IMG/VR virus record: IMGVR_UViG_3300029827_000002
Coordinates: 1 to 58,698 of that record
Length of the DNA stretch: 58,698 nucleotides
Strand: one strand, 5' to 3'
From: a virus
The notes beneath the pieces were generated by a model that was not told where the DNA came from, made no database searches, and saw nothing but the letters and a program-made list of their open reading frames with translations. Of this stretch, positions 33,717 to 41,663 are shown piece after piece. The position numbers and the translations under genes are program-made. Each line of letters opens with the position of its first letter. The stretch's first letter is position 1.

Positions 33717-34055
33717 TTACTTCTTTTCAAAAAAATTATTTAATAATTTTCTTATTTTTATTAATTCATTCAAATTATTTTCCATATAATCAAGAGTAAC
33801 AATAAACATATCTATTATTAATTCTTGCGTATTACTAGTATAAAGAAAATTTTCTCCACCTTTATCGTTATTTTTTAAACCTATTCTATAGCTTTTATTA
33901 TTAAATTTACATAATTCCGAAAACTCATGAACACTACAAACATTTAAGGTACTTTTATTCTTTTTTAAATAATTATTTAATTTTTCTTTTAGTAGATATT
34001 CACGAATTTCTTTATCTTTTGGCTTTTCTTCAATAAATCTAAATATTTTAAACAT
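33717..34055 (-). CDS. Hypothetical protein, 112 aa
   Basis: Lys/Asn-rich, mostly helical protein with GLKNNDKGGENFLYT in the middle and a C-terminal helix (YMENNLNELIKIRKLL). It is one of several small genes inserted among the sugar genes. AAAGGAATAA precedes the ATG. No family recognised. Confidence 0.65.
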   Translation of the reverse strand: MFKIFRFIEEKPKDKEIREYLLKEKLNNYLKKNKSTLNVCSVHEFSELCKFNNKSYRIGLKNNDKGGENFLYTSNTQELIIDMFIVTLDYMENNLNELIKIRKLLNNFFEKK

Positions 34056-34073
34056 TGTTTTTATTATTCCTTT

Positions 34074-34244
34074 CTATTCTTGACAATCAACGCAATAATT
34101 TTCCCATTCATCTTTATCATTCTTTTCAACTGTCCAATTGTTTTCTTTTGCATAATTTAAAGCGGCTTCAAAAGTTGAAAAACTTTCATTCTCACTGCAT
34201 CCATCACAAATTATATACCAATTTCCTTTAATTTTATTAATCAT
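34074..34244 (-). CDS. Small zinc-ribbon-like protein, 56 aa
   Basis: Starts MINKIKGNWYIICDGCSEN and ends with YCVDCQE: two CxxC pairs. ATG 34244 follows GAGGCAAAAATA and overlaps the preceding gene's stop. Probably metal-binding; function unknown. Confidence 0.6.
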   Translation of the reverse strand: MINKIKGNWYIICDGCSENESFSTFEAALNYAKENNWTVEKNDKDEWENYCVDCQE

Positions 34245-34632
34245 TATTTTTGCCTCTATAGACTAAAGATTTCCAATCATATTCTAAATCAAAGAATCTA
34301 TTTAAAAATTCTCTAGCTAATTCATTTGATTTTTCATGATCAATATTACAATTATCCATAAAAAAACATGAAATATTTGAATGCCACCCCAAAAGTAAAT
34401 CGTCATCTTCGGATTCAAGCCAATATTTCATTTGTGATAATGTGAATTTAAATTCACAATTTCTAAATTCTGGTTTATCCCTATTTTCAATTGTTGATAA
34501 ACACAATTCAATTCCATTATACATACCAATCATATAATCGCTTTTTAAACTTTCAGCCTGGTTTTTCTTTGTTTCTTTTAATTTTCTTAAATTTTCCTTG
34601 AAATTTATTATTTCAAATTTTTCATTATTCAT
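34237..34632 (-). CDS. Hypothetical protein, 131 aa
   Basis: Soluble protein with a KENLRKLKETKKNQAESLKS helix, GIELCLSTIENRD and DDLLLGWHSNISC. It overlaps the aminotransferase by four bases (ATGA), so it is coupled. No sugar-enzyme motif; it may be accessory. Confidence 0.65.
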   Translation of the reverse strand: MNNEKFEIINFKENLRKLKETKKNQAESLKSDYMIGMYNGIELCLSTIENRDKPEFRNCEFKFTLSQMKYWLESEDDDLLLGWHSNISCFFMDNCNIDHEKSNELAREFLNRFFDLEYDWKSLVYRGKNND

Positions 34633-35732
34633 TTTAAATTTAAACCTTCTTTCATAAATTCATTAATACAATTAATGATATATTCTTGTTGTTCAAATAA
34701 TAAGTTATAATACAATGGAATACTTATTATTTGATCGGCTACTTTTTCAGTATTAGGACATTGTTTTGAATAATCAATTTTGTCCAATGGATCATAATAA
34801 AATGAATTTTTATATATTGGAGGGAAATGTATAACACATTGAATTTCCCTTTTTTTCATGTAATTAATAAATTTATTTCTATTTTTTCTATTCTTAACTT
34901 TAATTACAAACAAATGATAAACATGAATTCTTCCCTTTAATTGCTTTAATTTTTCACATTTTAACTTATCAATATATTTATCAGCCAACATATATCTAAA
35001 TGTTTGAAATTGACAATGCTTTGTTTTAAATTGACTTAATACAAGTGCTGCATTTATTTCAGACATTCGATAATTATAGCCTAAAAGCTCCATCATACCT
35101 TCTTCATTTCTTCCATGATTTCTAAATAATTTAACTCTATAATCTAATATATAATCATTTGTTAATAAAGCTCCACCTTCACCAGATGTTATATGTTTTG
35201 CTGGATGAAACGAATAACAAACAATATCAGGAATTGTATTATCAGCGATTCTATTAATTCCGCCAAAAGAATGACACGAATCACTAATAAAATATAATTG
35301 GTTATTATCGCAAATTTCTTTTATTGCTTTATAATCAGCTAATTGACCTGCATAGTCCATGGAAATTATTGCTTTGGTTTTATTTGTGATTAATTTTTTT
35401 ATACTTTCAGGATCAATTAAAATAGTATCTGGATCGATATCCGCAAAAACAGGTGTTCCTCCACAATAACTTACACAATTTGCAGTTGCTACAAAAGAAA
35501 TTGAAGGAATAATTACTTCATCCCCAGGTTTAATTTTTATTGCCATACAAGCAGCATGTAAGGCAGATGTACCACTATTAAGAGTTTTACAAAATTTATA
35601 ACCTGTATAGTTACTCAATTCATTCTCAAATTCTTTTGTAATTTCTCCTTGTGTTATATTATCGCTTGTTAATACTTTATTTACCGCTTTTATATCATGC
35701 ATATCAATAAAATGCTTTGCATAATTAATCAT
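34629..35732 (-). CDS. DegT/DnrJ/EryC1 aminotransferase (PseC-like)
   Basis: 367 residues. LNSGTSALHAACMAIKIKPG, GDEVIIPSISFVATAN, the SDSCHSFGG region and SFHPAKHITSGEGGAL with PLP lysine K179 match the PseC group. It would transaminate the 4-keto-6-deoxy-UDP-sugar made by the dehydratase at 36209 (4-amino product). HFPPIYKNSFY near the C-terminus fits the family. It is directly after the coiled-coil pair. Confidence 0.9.
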   Translation of the reverse strand: MINYAKHFIDMHDIKAVNKVLTSDNITQGEITKEFENELSNYTGYKFCKTLNSGTSALHAACMAIKIKPGDEVIIPSISFVATANCVSYCGGTPVFADIDPDTILIDPESIKKLITNKTKAIISMDYAGQLADYKAIKEICDNNQLYFISDSCHSFGGINRIADNTIPDIVCYSFHPAKHITSGEGGALLTNDYILDYRVKLFRNHGRNEEGMMELLGYNYRMSEINAALVLSQFKTKHCQFQTFRYMLADKYIDKLKCEKLKQLKGRIHVYHLFVIKVKNRKNRNKFINYMKKREIQCVIHFPPIYKNSFYYDPLDKIDYSKQCPNTEKVADQIISIPLYYNLLFEQQEYIINCINEFMKEGLNLK

Positions 35733-35964
35733 GATTAAGCAAGTTCTCCTTTTTTCTTTTTACTTGTGCTTCTTTTGCTATACTAAATTGTTCTTTTAAT
35801 TGGTTTAATTCTTCTTGTAAATAACTTTTTTCAAGTTTTAATTGTTTAATATTCTCAATCAATAATTCATTAGTAATTTTTAAATTTTCATTTTCTTTTG
35901 AAATCATTACAATATGATCAATTTCTAATTCTTCATATGTCATTTTTTTACAATTTTCATTCAT
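35725..35964 (-). CDS. Coiled-coil protein, second copy of a tandem duplication
   Basis: 79 residues, almost all coiled coil (LKITNELLIENIKQLKLEKS and on). It is about 90% like the 83-residue protein at 35961. The duplicated DNA spans 35741-35988. The end differs from the other copy: it ends LLNHD rather than LSIEEMRKLL. It overlaps the aminotransferase gene by eight bases. Confidence 0.75.
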   Translation of the reverse strand: MNENCKKMTYEELEIDHIVMISKENENLKITNELLIENIKQLKLEKSYLQEELNQLKEQFSIAKEAQVKRKKENLLNHD

Positions 35965-36236
35965 AATAATTTCCTCATTTCTTCAATAGATAAGTTCTCC
36001 TTTTTTCTTTCTACTTGTGCTTCTTTTGCTTTGCTAAATTGTTCTTTTAATTGATTTAATTCTTCTTGCAAATAACTTTTTTCAAGTTTTAATTGTTTAA
36101 TATTCTCAATCAATAATTCATTAGTAATTTTTAAATTTTCATTTTCTTTTGACATTGCAATATGATCAATTTGTAATTCTTCATATGTCATTTTTCTATA
36201 ATTTTCATTCATAATAATTTCCTCATTTCTTCAATA
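35741..36236. repeat. Tandem direct duplication of about 248 bp
   Basis: The segment 35741-35988 is repeated with about 90% identity at 35992-36236. The repeat includes the last ~9 codons of the upstream gene (IEEMRKLL), a ribosome site and the coiled-coil gene. The upper copy therefore ends like the 4,6-dehydratase gene does. Confidence 0.85.
35961..36212 (-). CDS. Coiled-coil protein, first copy of a tandem duplication
   Basis: 83 residues, coiled coil as in the gene at 35725. Its C-terminus (LSIEEMRKLL) equals that of the 4,6-dehydratase just upstream. The duplication therefore fused the end of the dehydratase gene to this gene's tail. ATG overlaps the dehydratase stop. Confidence 0.75.
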   Translation of the reverse strand: MNENYRKMTYEELQIDHIAMSKENENLKITNELLIENIKQLKLEKSYLQEELNQLKEQFSKAKEAQVERKKENLSIEEMRKLL

Positions 36237-37159
36237 CTCAAAATATTATTCTCATTATTACTTGCATATGTAAATTGATTATGATTTATCCATAATTCTG
36301 GTAGTTTTCCATAATAAAGCTTGTAAAATGTATCGTAAATCACAATATTTCTTGATTCTTCATGACTAACTAATGTTTCATTGATTTTTTCGCCTTTTCT
36401 TAATCCTACAATTTTTATTTCAGCATCTTCCTTTATGGCTTTTATTAAATCAACTATCTTTAAAGTAGGTAATTTAGGAATAAATATTTCTTGACCTTCC
36501 ATAATTTCTAAAGAAGATAAAACAAATTTTGCGGCATTATCTATAGTTGTCCAAAACCTAGTCATTTCATTATCAGTTAAAGGAAATTTGCCACCTTCTT
36601 TGGCTATCTTCTTGAAAAAAGGAATAACTGATCCTCTAGAGCCAATAACATTTCCATATCTTACAATCGAAAATATAGTTTCATTATCGCCAGAATAATT
36701 ATTTCCATCAATAAACATTTTCTCCATACATGCTTTTGTACAACCATATAAATTTATAGGATTTACGGCTTTATCTGTAGAAATTGCCAATACTTTTTTA
36801 ACTTTTCTATCAATAGCAGCATCAATTATATTCGCTGATCCTATAACATTCGTTTTGACAGCTTCAAAAGGGTTATATTCGCATGAAGGAACATGCTTTT
36901 GAGCGGCTGTATGTATAACATAATCAATTTCATTAAATGCTCTATACAATCGATCTTTATCTCTTATATCACCAATAAAAAAAGATAATTTTGGATTATT
37001 TTTAAATTCTTTTTTCATTTCTGATTGTTTATATTCATCCCTAGAATAAATATAAATTTTTTTGATATGTTTATCACTATTTAATAATTGTTTTGTAAGT
37101 TCTTTTCCAAGAGTTCCTGTTCCACCTGTTATTAGAATTTTTTTATAAAACTTATTCAT
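36209..37159 (-). CDS. UDP-GlcNAc 4,6-dehydratase (PseB/FlaA1-like SDR)
   Basis: 316 residues. NAD motif GGTGTLG at 12-18, AAQKHVPSCEYNPFEAVKTN, ISTDKAVNPINLYGCTK (catalytic Asp, Tyr and Lys), RYGNVIGSRGSVIPFF and TDNEMTRFW. These match PseB-type inverting dehydratases that begin pseudaminic acid synthesis; the CapD/FlaA1 family is the alternative. It is the first of the sugar genes in the operon and has an AAAGGAG site. The C-terminal SIEEMRKLL is duplicated in the next gene. Confidence 0.88.
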   Translation of the reverse strand: MNKFYKKILITGGTGTLGKELTKQLLNSDKHIKKIYIYSRDEYKQSEMKKEFKNNPKLSFFIGDIRDKDRLYRAFNEIDYVIHTAAQKHVPSCEYNPFEAVKTNVIGSANIIDAAIDRKVKKVLAISTDKAVNPINLYGCTKACMEKMFIDGNNYSGDNETIFSIVRYGNVIGSRGSVIPFFKKIAKEGGKFPLTDNEMTRFWTTIDNAAKFVLSSLEIMEGQEIFIPKLPTLKIVDLIKAIKEDAEIKIVGLRKGEKINETLVSHEESRNIVIYDTFYKLYYGKLPELWINHNQFTYASNNENNILSIEEMRKLL

Positions 37160-37583
37160 TAATTTCTCCTTTTAAATTTTCAAAATCACAAATAACATTA
37201 CTTAATAAATTATCTAAAGAATCAATCATAGATTCTTTTTCTTGTTTATATTTGTTAATTAAATCTTGCAGTTGACTTAATTGATATCTTTTTCGATAAT
37301 TATTAAATTCTGACTCAAAATTATCTTTTTCAGTTCTTGAATTTTTCTTATTTTCTTCCAATCGCATTAATTTTTTAATTATATTTATATCCATTTGATT
37401 GCAATCAGCATCTACACTTATTTTATTATCTAAATTATTATTATTATTATTTAAAGTATAATCTATCAAATCAGCCACAATATTTAATAGATCGGCTGTA
37501 CTAAAAGAAGAATTTTCTTTAACTGATCTTCTTAATAATTCTTTATCATTTAATAATTTTTCTTTAATATTTTTATTTTCCAT
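37152..37583 (-). CDS. Coiled-coil protein, 143 aa
   Basis: Helical with a coiled-coil middle; contains a five-Asn run from AAT repeats. Overlaps the dehydratase gene by eight bases. It stands between the head genes and the sugar genes; function unknown. Confidence 0.65.
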   Translation of the reverse strand: MENKNIKEKLLNDKELLRRSVKENSSFSTADLLNIVADLIDYTLNNNNNNLDNKISVDADCNQMDINIIKKLMRLEENKKNSRTEKDNFESEFNNYRKRYQLSQLQDLINKYKQEKESMIDSLDNLLSNVICDFENLKGEINE

Positions 37584-37794
37584 GGATCACCTCATGCATT
37601 TCATATAATTCATTAATAACCTCATATGGTGTCTTATCTGAATATCCTTTAGTTGTAGTTATAATAGAAAGTGCCATTAATAATAATTTTCCTTCTTCTG
37701 TATTAGTATTAATATCACTTATTTCTTTTATTTTTTTTGGCTGATTCATCACTTTTAACAAACTTGCCTCATTAAGATTTTCATTTTTATTCAT
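37573..37794 (-). CDS. Hypothetical protein, 73 aa
   Basis: Small helical protein (LLKVMNQPKKIKEISD) with GAAAGGG upstream; coupled to neighbours on both sides by short overlaps. No motif recognised. Confidence 0.65.
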   Translation of the reverse strand: MNKNENLNEASLLKVMNQPKKIKEISDINTNTEEGKLLLMALSIITTTKGYSDKTPYEVINELYEMHEVIHGK

Positions 37795-37988
37795 TAATGT
37801 TTTTCCCTTTCAAATAATATTCTTTCCATATTTTTGTTTGTTTCTTCTCTATTTTTAATTCCGCAATTAAAGCAAATTCTAGCACCATTTTTTCCATATG
37901 GTCTTAATTCTGCCAGCTTCCCACAATATTCGCAAAAATCTGGCTCTTCATCTTCTATAATTACAATATCGCCTATTCTTTTTGTCAT
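37794..37988 (-). CDS. Small zinc-ribbon protein, 64 aa
   Basis: CEYCGKLAELRPYGKNGARI followed by CFNCG forms a CxxC-x17-CxxC zinc ribbon. The acidic N-terminus precedes it. It follows the minor head protein, within the late operon. AAAGGAG site. Confidence 0.75.
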   Translation of the reverse strand: MTKRIGDIVIIEDEEPDFCEYCGKLAELRPYGKNGARICFNCGIKNREETNKNMERILFEREKH

Positions 37989-37990
37989 GA

Positions 37991-39178
37991 TTACTCCTTT
38001 CTAATGTGCCTCCCAATTTGTTCCCTAACATAATTTCTATTAAGGAATTTATTATCTTTTAAATGTTCTCTTTGTTCTTTTTGCCAATATTTAACTTTAT
38101 TATCGGCAATATTTTTAACATTATTATCAAGACTTCCAACTGATCTTCTTTTCCAATTGCGAATATTTCTTTCAATTTGTCTTTGTCTTAACTGAGCATT
38201 ATAAGATATTTTTTGGGCTTCATTATATCCATATTGATCAATTAAATCTTGTTCTGCTTTGTCTACTCTTGGCGGCAATGGTTCTTTACCTTCAAACCAT
38301 AGACTTACATCATGCTTACAATTAGGGTGAAATAATCCTTGAGTTTCTGCATCATCTATTGATTCATAAACAGGATGGCGTTCTATGCTTAAAGTTATAC
38401 CTTCGTAAGGAGTGCATAATTCACAAGCTCTAAAATGACTTGATACAACGACTAAAGTATATCCTCCTTCAGCATATCTATTTAAATTAGCCTGTAAAGA
38501 ACATCTTCCTGAGACAGTACGACCGACCATTTCGCAATAAGTATCTATTGAATATTTTGCTCCATTTTTATAAGTTATAGTTTGAATTCCTTGTTTTGCT
38601 AGTTGATCCATCATTTCTTGAGAGTATTTTATCCTTGTGTAAATATCACCTTCTTTGAAATACTTCTCACCTGCTTGTATCGCTGCATTTCGATAAATAT
38701 CCTCAGCTTTTCTTAGTATTTGAATTGGTTGATTATCTAAGTTGTAATATGCTGCATCTCTAAAAGTTTTATAGAAAGGTACATGTTCAGATATATTTTT
38801 AAATAATGATAAAGTCTCGCTACTTAAGGCTGGAATTGCGATTGGTGGAGGACTTTCAATTAAAAAAGATCCATTTGTAATCTTCTTTATAATTGATGCA
38901 GATAAATTATTATATCTTAAATCTGCTTTTGCATGGTTTATTCCTGCGATATATGCTTTTGCTAAGTCTTTATTTGCCCAACTTTTCCAATCTTTATTGA
39001 ATGTTTTGGCAATTGTTGTTACTTCTGTAATATACGCTTTTTTATAATTAGTAACATTTGTTGGATCATTATTTATTTTTTCTAGTAATTTTTTTGTAGC
39101 AATCAGCATTCCAAAAACTACATTTTGAGCAGACAAATATAAATTTTTTCCATAATCTTCATATCTATCAATGTTCAT
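37991..39178 (-). CDS. Minor head protein (phage minor capsid protein 2-like)
   Basis: 395 residues with VVVSSHFRACELCTPYEGIT and LFHPNCKHDVSLW: the CxxC...H-N-C-x-H motif of SPP1 gp7-like minor capsid/head morphogenesis proteins. It is helical throughout and follows the portal gene by two genes. It would sit at the portal vertex and may be ejected with DNA. Confidence 0.85.
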   Translation of the reverse strand: MNIDRYEDYGKNLYLSAQNVVFGMLIATKKLLEKINNDPTNVTNYKKAYITEVTTIAKTFNKDWKSWANKDLAKAYIAGINHAKADLRYNNLSASIIKKITNGSFLIESPPPIAIPALSSETLSLFKNISEHVPFYKTFRDAAYYNLDNQPIQILRKAEDIYRNAAIQAGEKYFKEGDIYTRIKYSQEMMDQLAKQGIQTITYKNGAKYSIDTYCEMVGRTVSGRCSLQANLNRYAEGGYTLVVVSSHFRACELCTPYEGITLSIERHPVYESIDDAETQGLFHPNCKHDVSLWFEGKEPLPPRVDKAEQDLIDQYGYNEAQKISYNAQLRQRQIERNIRNWKRRSVGSLDNNVKNIADNKVKYWQKEQREHLKDNKFLNRNYVREQIGRHIRKE

Positions 39179-39663
39179 TTCTTCACCTTATTTTTTTGTT
39201 TTTCTTGTTCTTCATGATATTCTATTTGTTGTTCTTCGAATAGTTCAAAATTCTTTGTATTGGCAATTCTAAAATATGCATCACCGGCATGAAAAAAATT
39301 ACCGGCTTTTGTAATTTTAGCAATTACATTTTTATCATTATCGGGAAGTTTATTTTCTTTTTTATCAATGAAAGTATTAACTAAAATTACTAGTCCTTTC
39401 ATATAATATTCAAGTCCGCTTTTATATAGATCATGAAATGGTTGATAACAATCAGGAACTAATAGCTTAATAAATCTGCCATAATTGCTTCTGATCTTGT
39501 CGAGCATTGGTTGATAATTTGGCAAGCTTTGTTTTGCTAAATTCTCTAAATCTCCTAATATTTTATTTAATTTATCAGAAAATAAATAAATATTATTCCT
39601 GTAATCATATTCTTCATTAGTTTCCCATCTGAATTTTATAATATCATTATTATTTTTTTTCAT
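39175..39663 (-). CDS. Hypothetical head-region protein, 162 aa
   Basis: ATG 39663 follows TTGGAGG; the frame begins with that TTG at 39675. The helical protein (DKLNKILGDLENLAKQSLPN) lies between portal and minor head genes. It may be an accessory head protein. It overlaps the minor head gene by four bases. Confidence 0.68.
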   Translation of the reverse strand: MKKNNNDIIKFRWETNEEYDYRNNIYLFSDKLNKILGDLENLAKQSLPNYQPMLDKIRSNYGRFIKLLVPDCYQPFHDLYKSGLEYYMKGLVILVNTFIDKKENKLPDNDKNVIAKITKAGNFFHAGDAYFRIANTKNFELFEEQQIEYHEEQEKQKNKVKK

Positions 39664-39715
39664 TTTTTCCTCCAATCTAATAAGGAAATTTTATTATAAA
39701 AACAAATAAAAGACA

Positions 39716-39742
39716 AGGTTTAAGAATTTTTTTCTTAAACCT
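39716..39742 (-). terminator. Possible terminator after the portal gene
   Basis: AGGTTTAAGAA and its complement form an 11-bp stem with a five-base loop overlapping the portal stop codon; TTGTCTTTTATTTG follows on the minus strand. Weak or partial. Confidence 0.4.
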
Positions 39743-41228
39743 CAGTTTTAATCATTTCCCCTGTAATTCCTTCATCTGCATTAATTTTGTCAACTTCTTC
39801 TTGTATTTTTTCATCTGTCCAATCTGGATGCTGTAATTTTACCTTCATAAAATTAGAAATAGCTTTTGCCTGATATAAATTTCTTATTACTTCAGATGTT
39901 TCTTTATTATCTGTCATGATTGAATCTTCTATTTCCAATGATATTGGTTGATTTTCATAATTTGAATATAATCCACTTGCTTTATCAATATTTTGGGCTT
40001 GTTGTAATAAACTTAAAATCGCAGGTTTGAAATATTTTTCTTTTTTTGATCTTGTTTTTTGAGACTTATTTTCTCTTATTTTTAAAGCGGTACCGCTTTG
40101 GGCATTTCCATATTCTCCTAAGCCGAATGTTTGCGGAGAATAACCACAATTTGAAATTATTTGCCACGTTAGCTCTGAACACGTTTTCATGTGTTCTTCA
40201 ACTCTAATATCAAATTGTACTTGTTCTATAGGTTTAACATTATTTTCAGACATTCTCCATTGGGTAAAATCCATTTTTACAAAAGACTTTTGAAATTTGC
40301 TAAAATTATTTATAAAGGTCGTTGTACCGTTCACATCTGATCTTGTCTTTTGTAGTAGTTCCTCATCAACAAATATTTGTGCCATTCCTAGTTCTATGTC
40401 ACGCATCCAACTAGTCCAAGCAAAATCTAATGAATCAAGTAAGGAAATATCGTCTGAATAATCATTGATTCCTAAAGGACTTCCTAAAACGAGTCTATTA
40501 GGTCGCATATTAGGTACATATACACACCCTAAACCATATACATTTTTATATTCAACTGGCTTTAAATTTAAATCTTCAGTTTCTTTAATACTATTAGGAT
40601 CAATTTCTTTGCCTACTTTTGTCGCTGTTCCAACGTTTAATTTATATTCGATTAAAAGAGAATTGCCACTTCTTCTTCTATTCTCAAATAATCTAAAGAC
40701 TTTCCCACTATCTGTCTTTTTAACTACTCTAAAAAACAAGATTTCCCATAGTCTACCTCTCCAAAAAGTAGGAATAAATTGCTTTGGATTCATTACATTA
40801 ATTAAAGGAACTCCTTCTAATTGTGCCTCTATGTCTAATTTTAATACACAACCTGAGATTGCTGCCGATATTTCCGCACTTTCTAATAAAATACTATTAA
40901 ATCCATTCTTTTCAATAATATCTTTTATTCTTTCCCCAGCAATTGTTTTTTGATCATATTTATAAATTGGACTTTCAGAAAACAATAAATCTGCCGAAGT
41001 GCTTGCGATATCACCAGCTAAAGGCATATGGACAATACCTTTTCTTTCTTCAGTTTCTAGTCTTGCCCAAAACTTTTCTTGAGCTGTCTCATTTCCCGAA
41101 GCTAATCTTGTATAAAATCTTAATAATTGTTCAGGATCTCCACTATACCAACTTGCCCATTCCTCATATTTTAAAAACCAATAGTCGCATTGATTAGGTG
41201 GAAAATTATCTTTTTCATTCAAAAACAT
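39735..41228 (-). CDS. Portal protein (SPP1-like)
   Basis: 497 residues; GDIASTSADLLFSESPIYKY, ISAAISGCVLKLDIEAQLEG and SPQTFGLGEYGNAQSGTALK match SPP1-type (Phage_prot_Gp6) portals. It has a strong GAAGGAG site and lies two genes after the large terminase. Confidence 0.9.
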   Translation of the reverse strand: MFLNEKDNFPPNQCDYWFLKYEEWASWYSGDPEQLLRFYTRLASGNETAQEKFWARLETEERKGIVHMPLAGDIASTSADLLFSESPIYKYDQKTIAGERIKDIIEKNGFNSILLESAEISAAISGCVLKLDIEAQLEGVPLINVMNPKQFIPTFWRGRLWEILFFRVVKKTDSGKVFRLFENRRRSGNSLLIEYKLNVGTATKVGKEIDPNSIKETEDLNLKPVEYKNVYGLGCVYVPNMRPNRLVLGSPLGINDYSDDISLLDSLDFAWTSWMRDIELGMAQIFVDEELLQKTRSDVNGTTTFINNFSKFQKSFVKMDFTQWRMSENNVKPIEQVQFDIRVEEHMKTCSELTWQIISNCGYSPQTFGLGEYGNAQSGTALKIRENKSQKTRSKKEKYFKPAILSLLQQAQNIDKASGLYSNYENQPISLEIEDSIMTDNKETSEVIRNLYQAKAISNFMKVKLQHPDWTDEKIQEEVDKINADEGITGEMIKTEV

Positions 41229-41663
41229 TTAATTCACTCCTTCTAAATTTTCAATAAATCTATCAATAATTTCTCCTACAGTAAACTTATTTTTATATAT
41301 TTTTTTATTTTTAACTACTTCTCCCTTTTTATAATTTTTATAATATACTTCTCTGACAATACATTTACGAGCATCTATCCAATTATTATAATTATCTATA
41401 TAATGTTCGGCTATTATTAAAATAGAATTTTTCACTTTGTTTAAATCAAAAATTAATCTTGTTAATGCTAATTCTTGTCCAATAGGCAATTTTGTTTCTT
41501 TGTATTTAATTTCTAATAATATATATGCTTTATTTTTATATTCTATTAATCCATCCATATCAGTTGGTGTAATCTTATTATAAACAAGATTTTCAAAAGT
41601 TATAATTTGTTGTTTTCTTCCAATATGATTAATTTTACCTCTATTATTTTCATGATTTAACAT
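41229..41663 (-). CDS. PD-(D/E)XK nuclease-like small protein
   Basis: 144 residues: TDMDGLIEYKNKAYILLEIK gives Asp37 and Glu51-x-Lys53, a PD-(D/E)XK core, followed by GQELALTRLI. Similar small proteins occur near phage terminases in Firmicutes (recall). It could be a nuclease for packaging, recombination or host-DNA attack. It overlaps the methylase-fusion gene by 14 bases. Confidence 0.7.
   Translation of the reverse strand: MLNHENNRGKINHIGRKQQIITFENLVYNKITPTDMDGLIEYKNKAYILLEIKYKETKLPIGQELALTRLIFDLNKVKNSILIIAEHYIDNYNNWIDARKCIVREVYYKNYKKGEVVKNKKIYKNKFTVGEIIDRFIENLEGVN

Noticed and set aside
40465-41197. Plus-strand ORFs inside the portal gene
   Set aside because: Antisense shadows of the portal; no ribosome sites or motifs.
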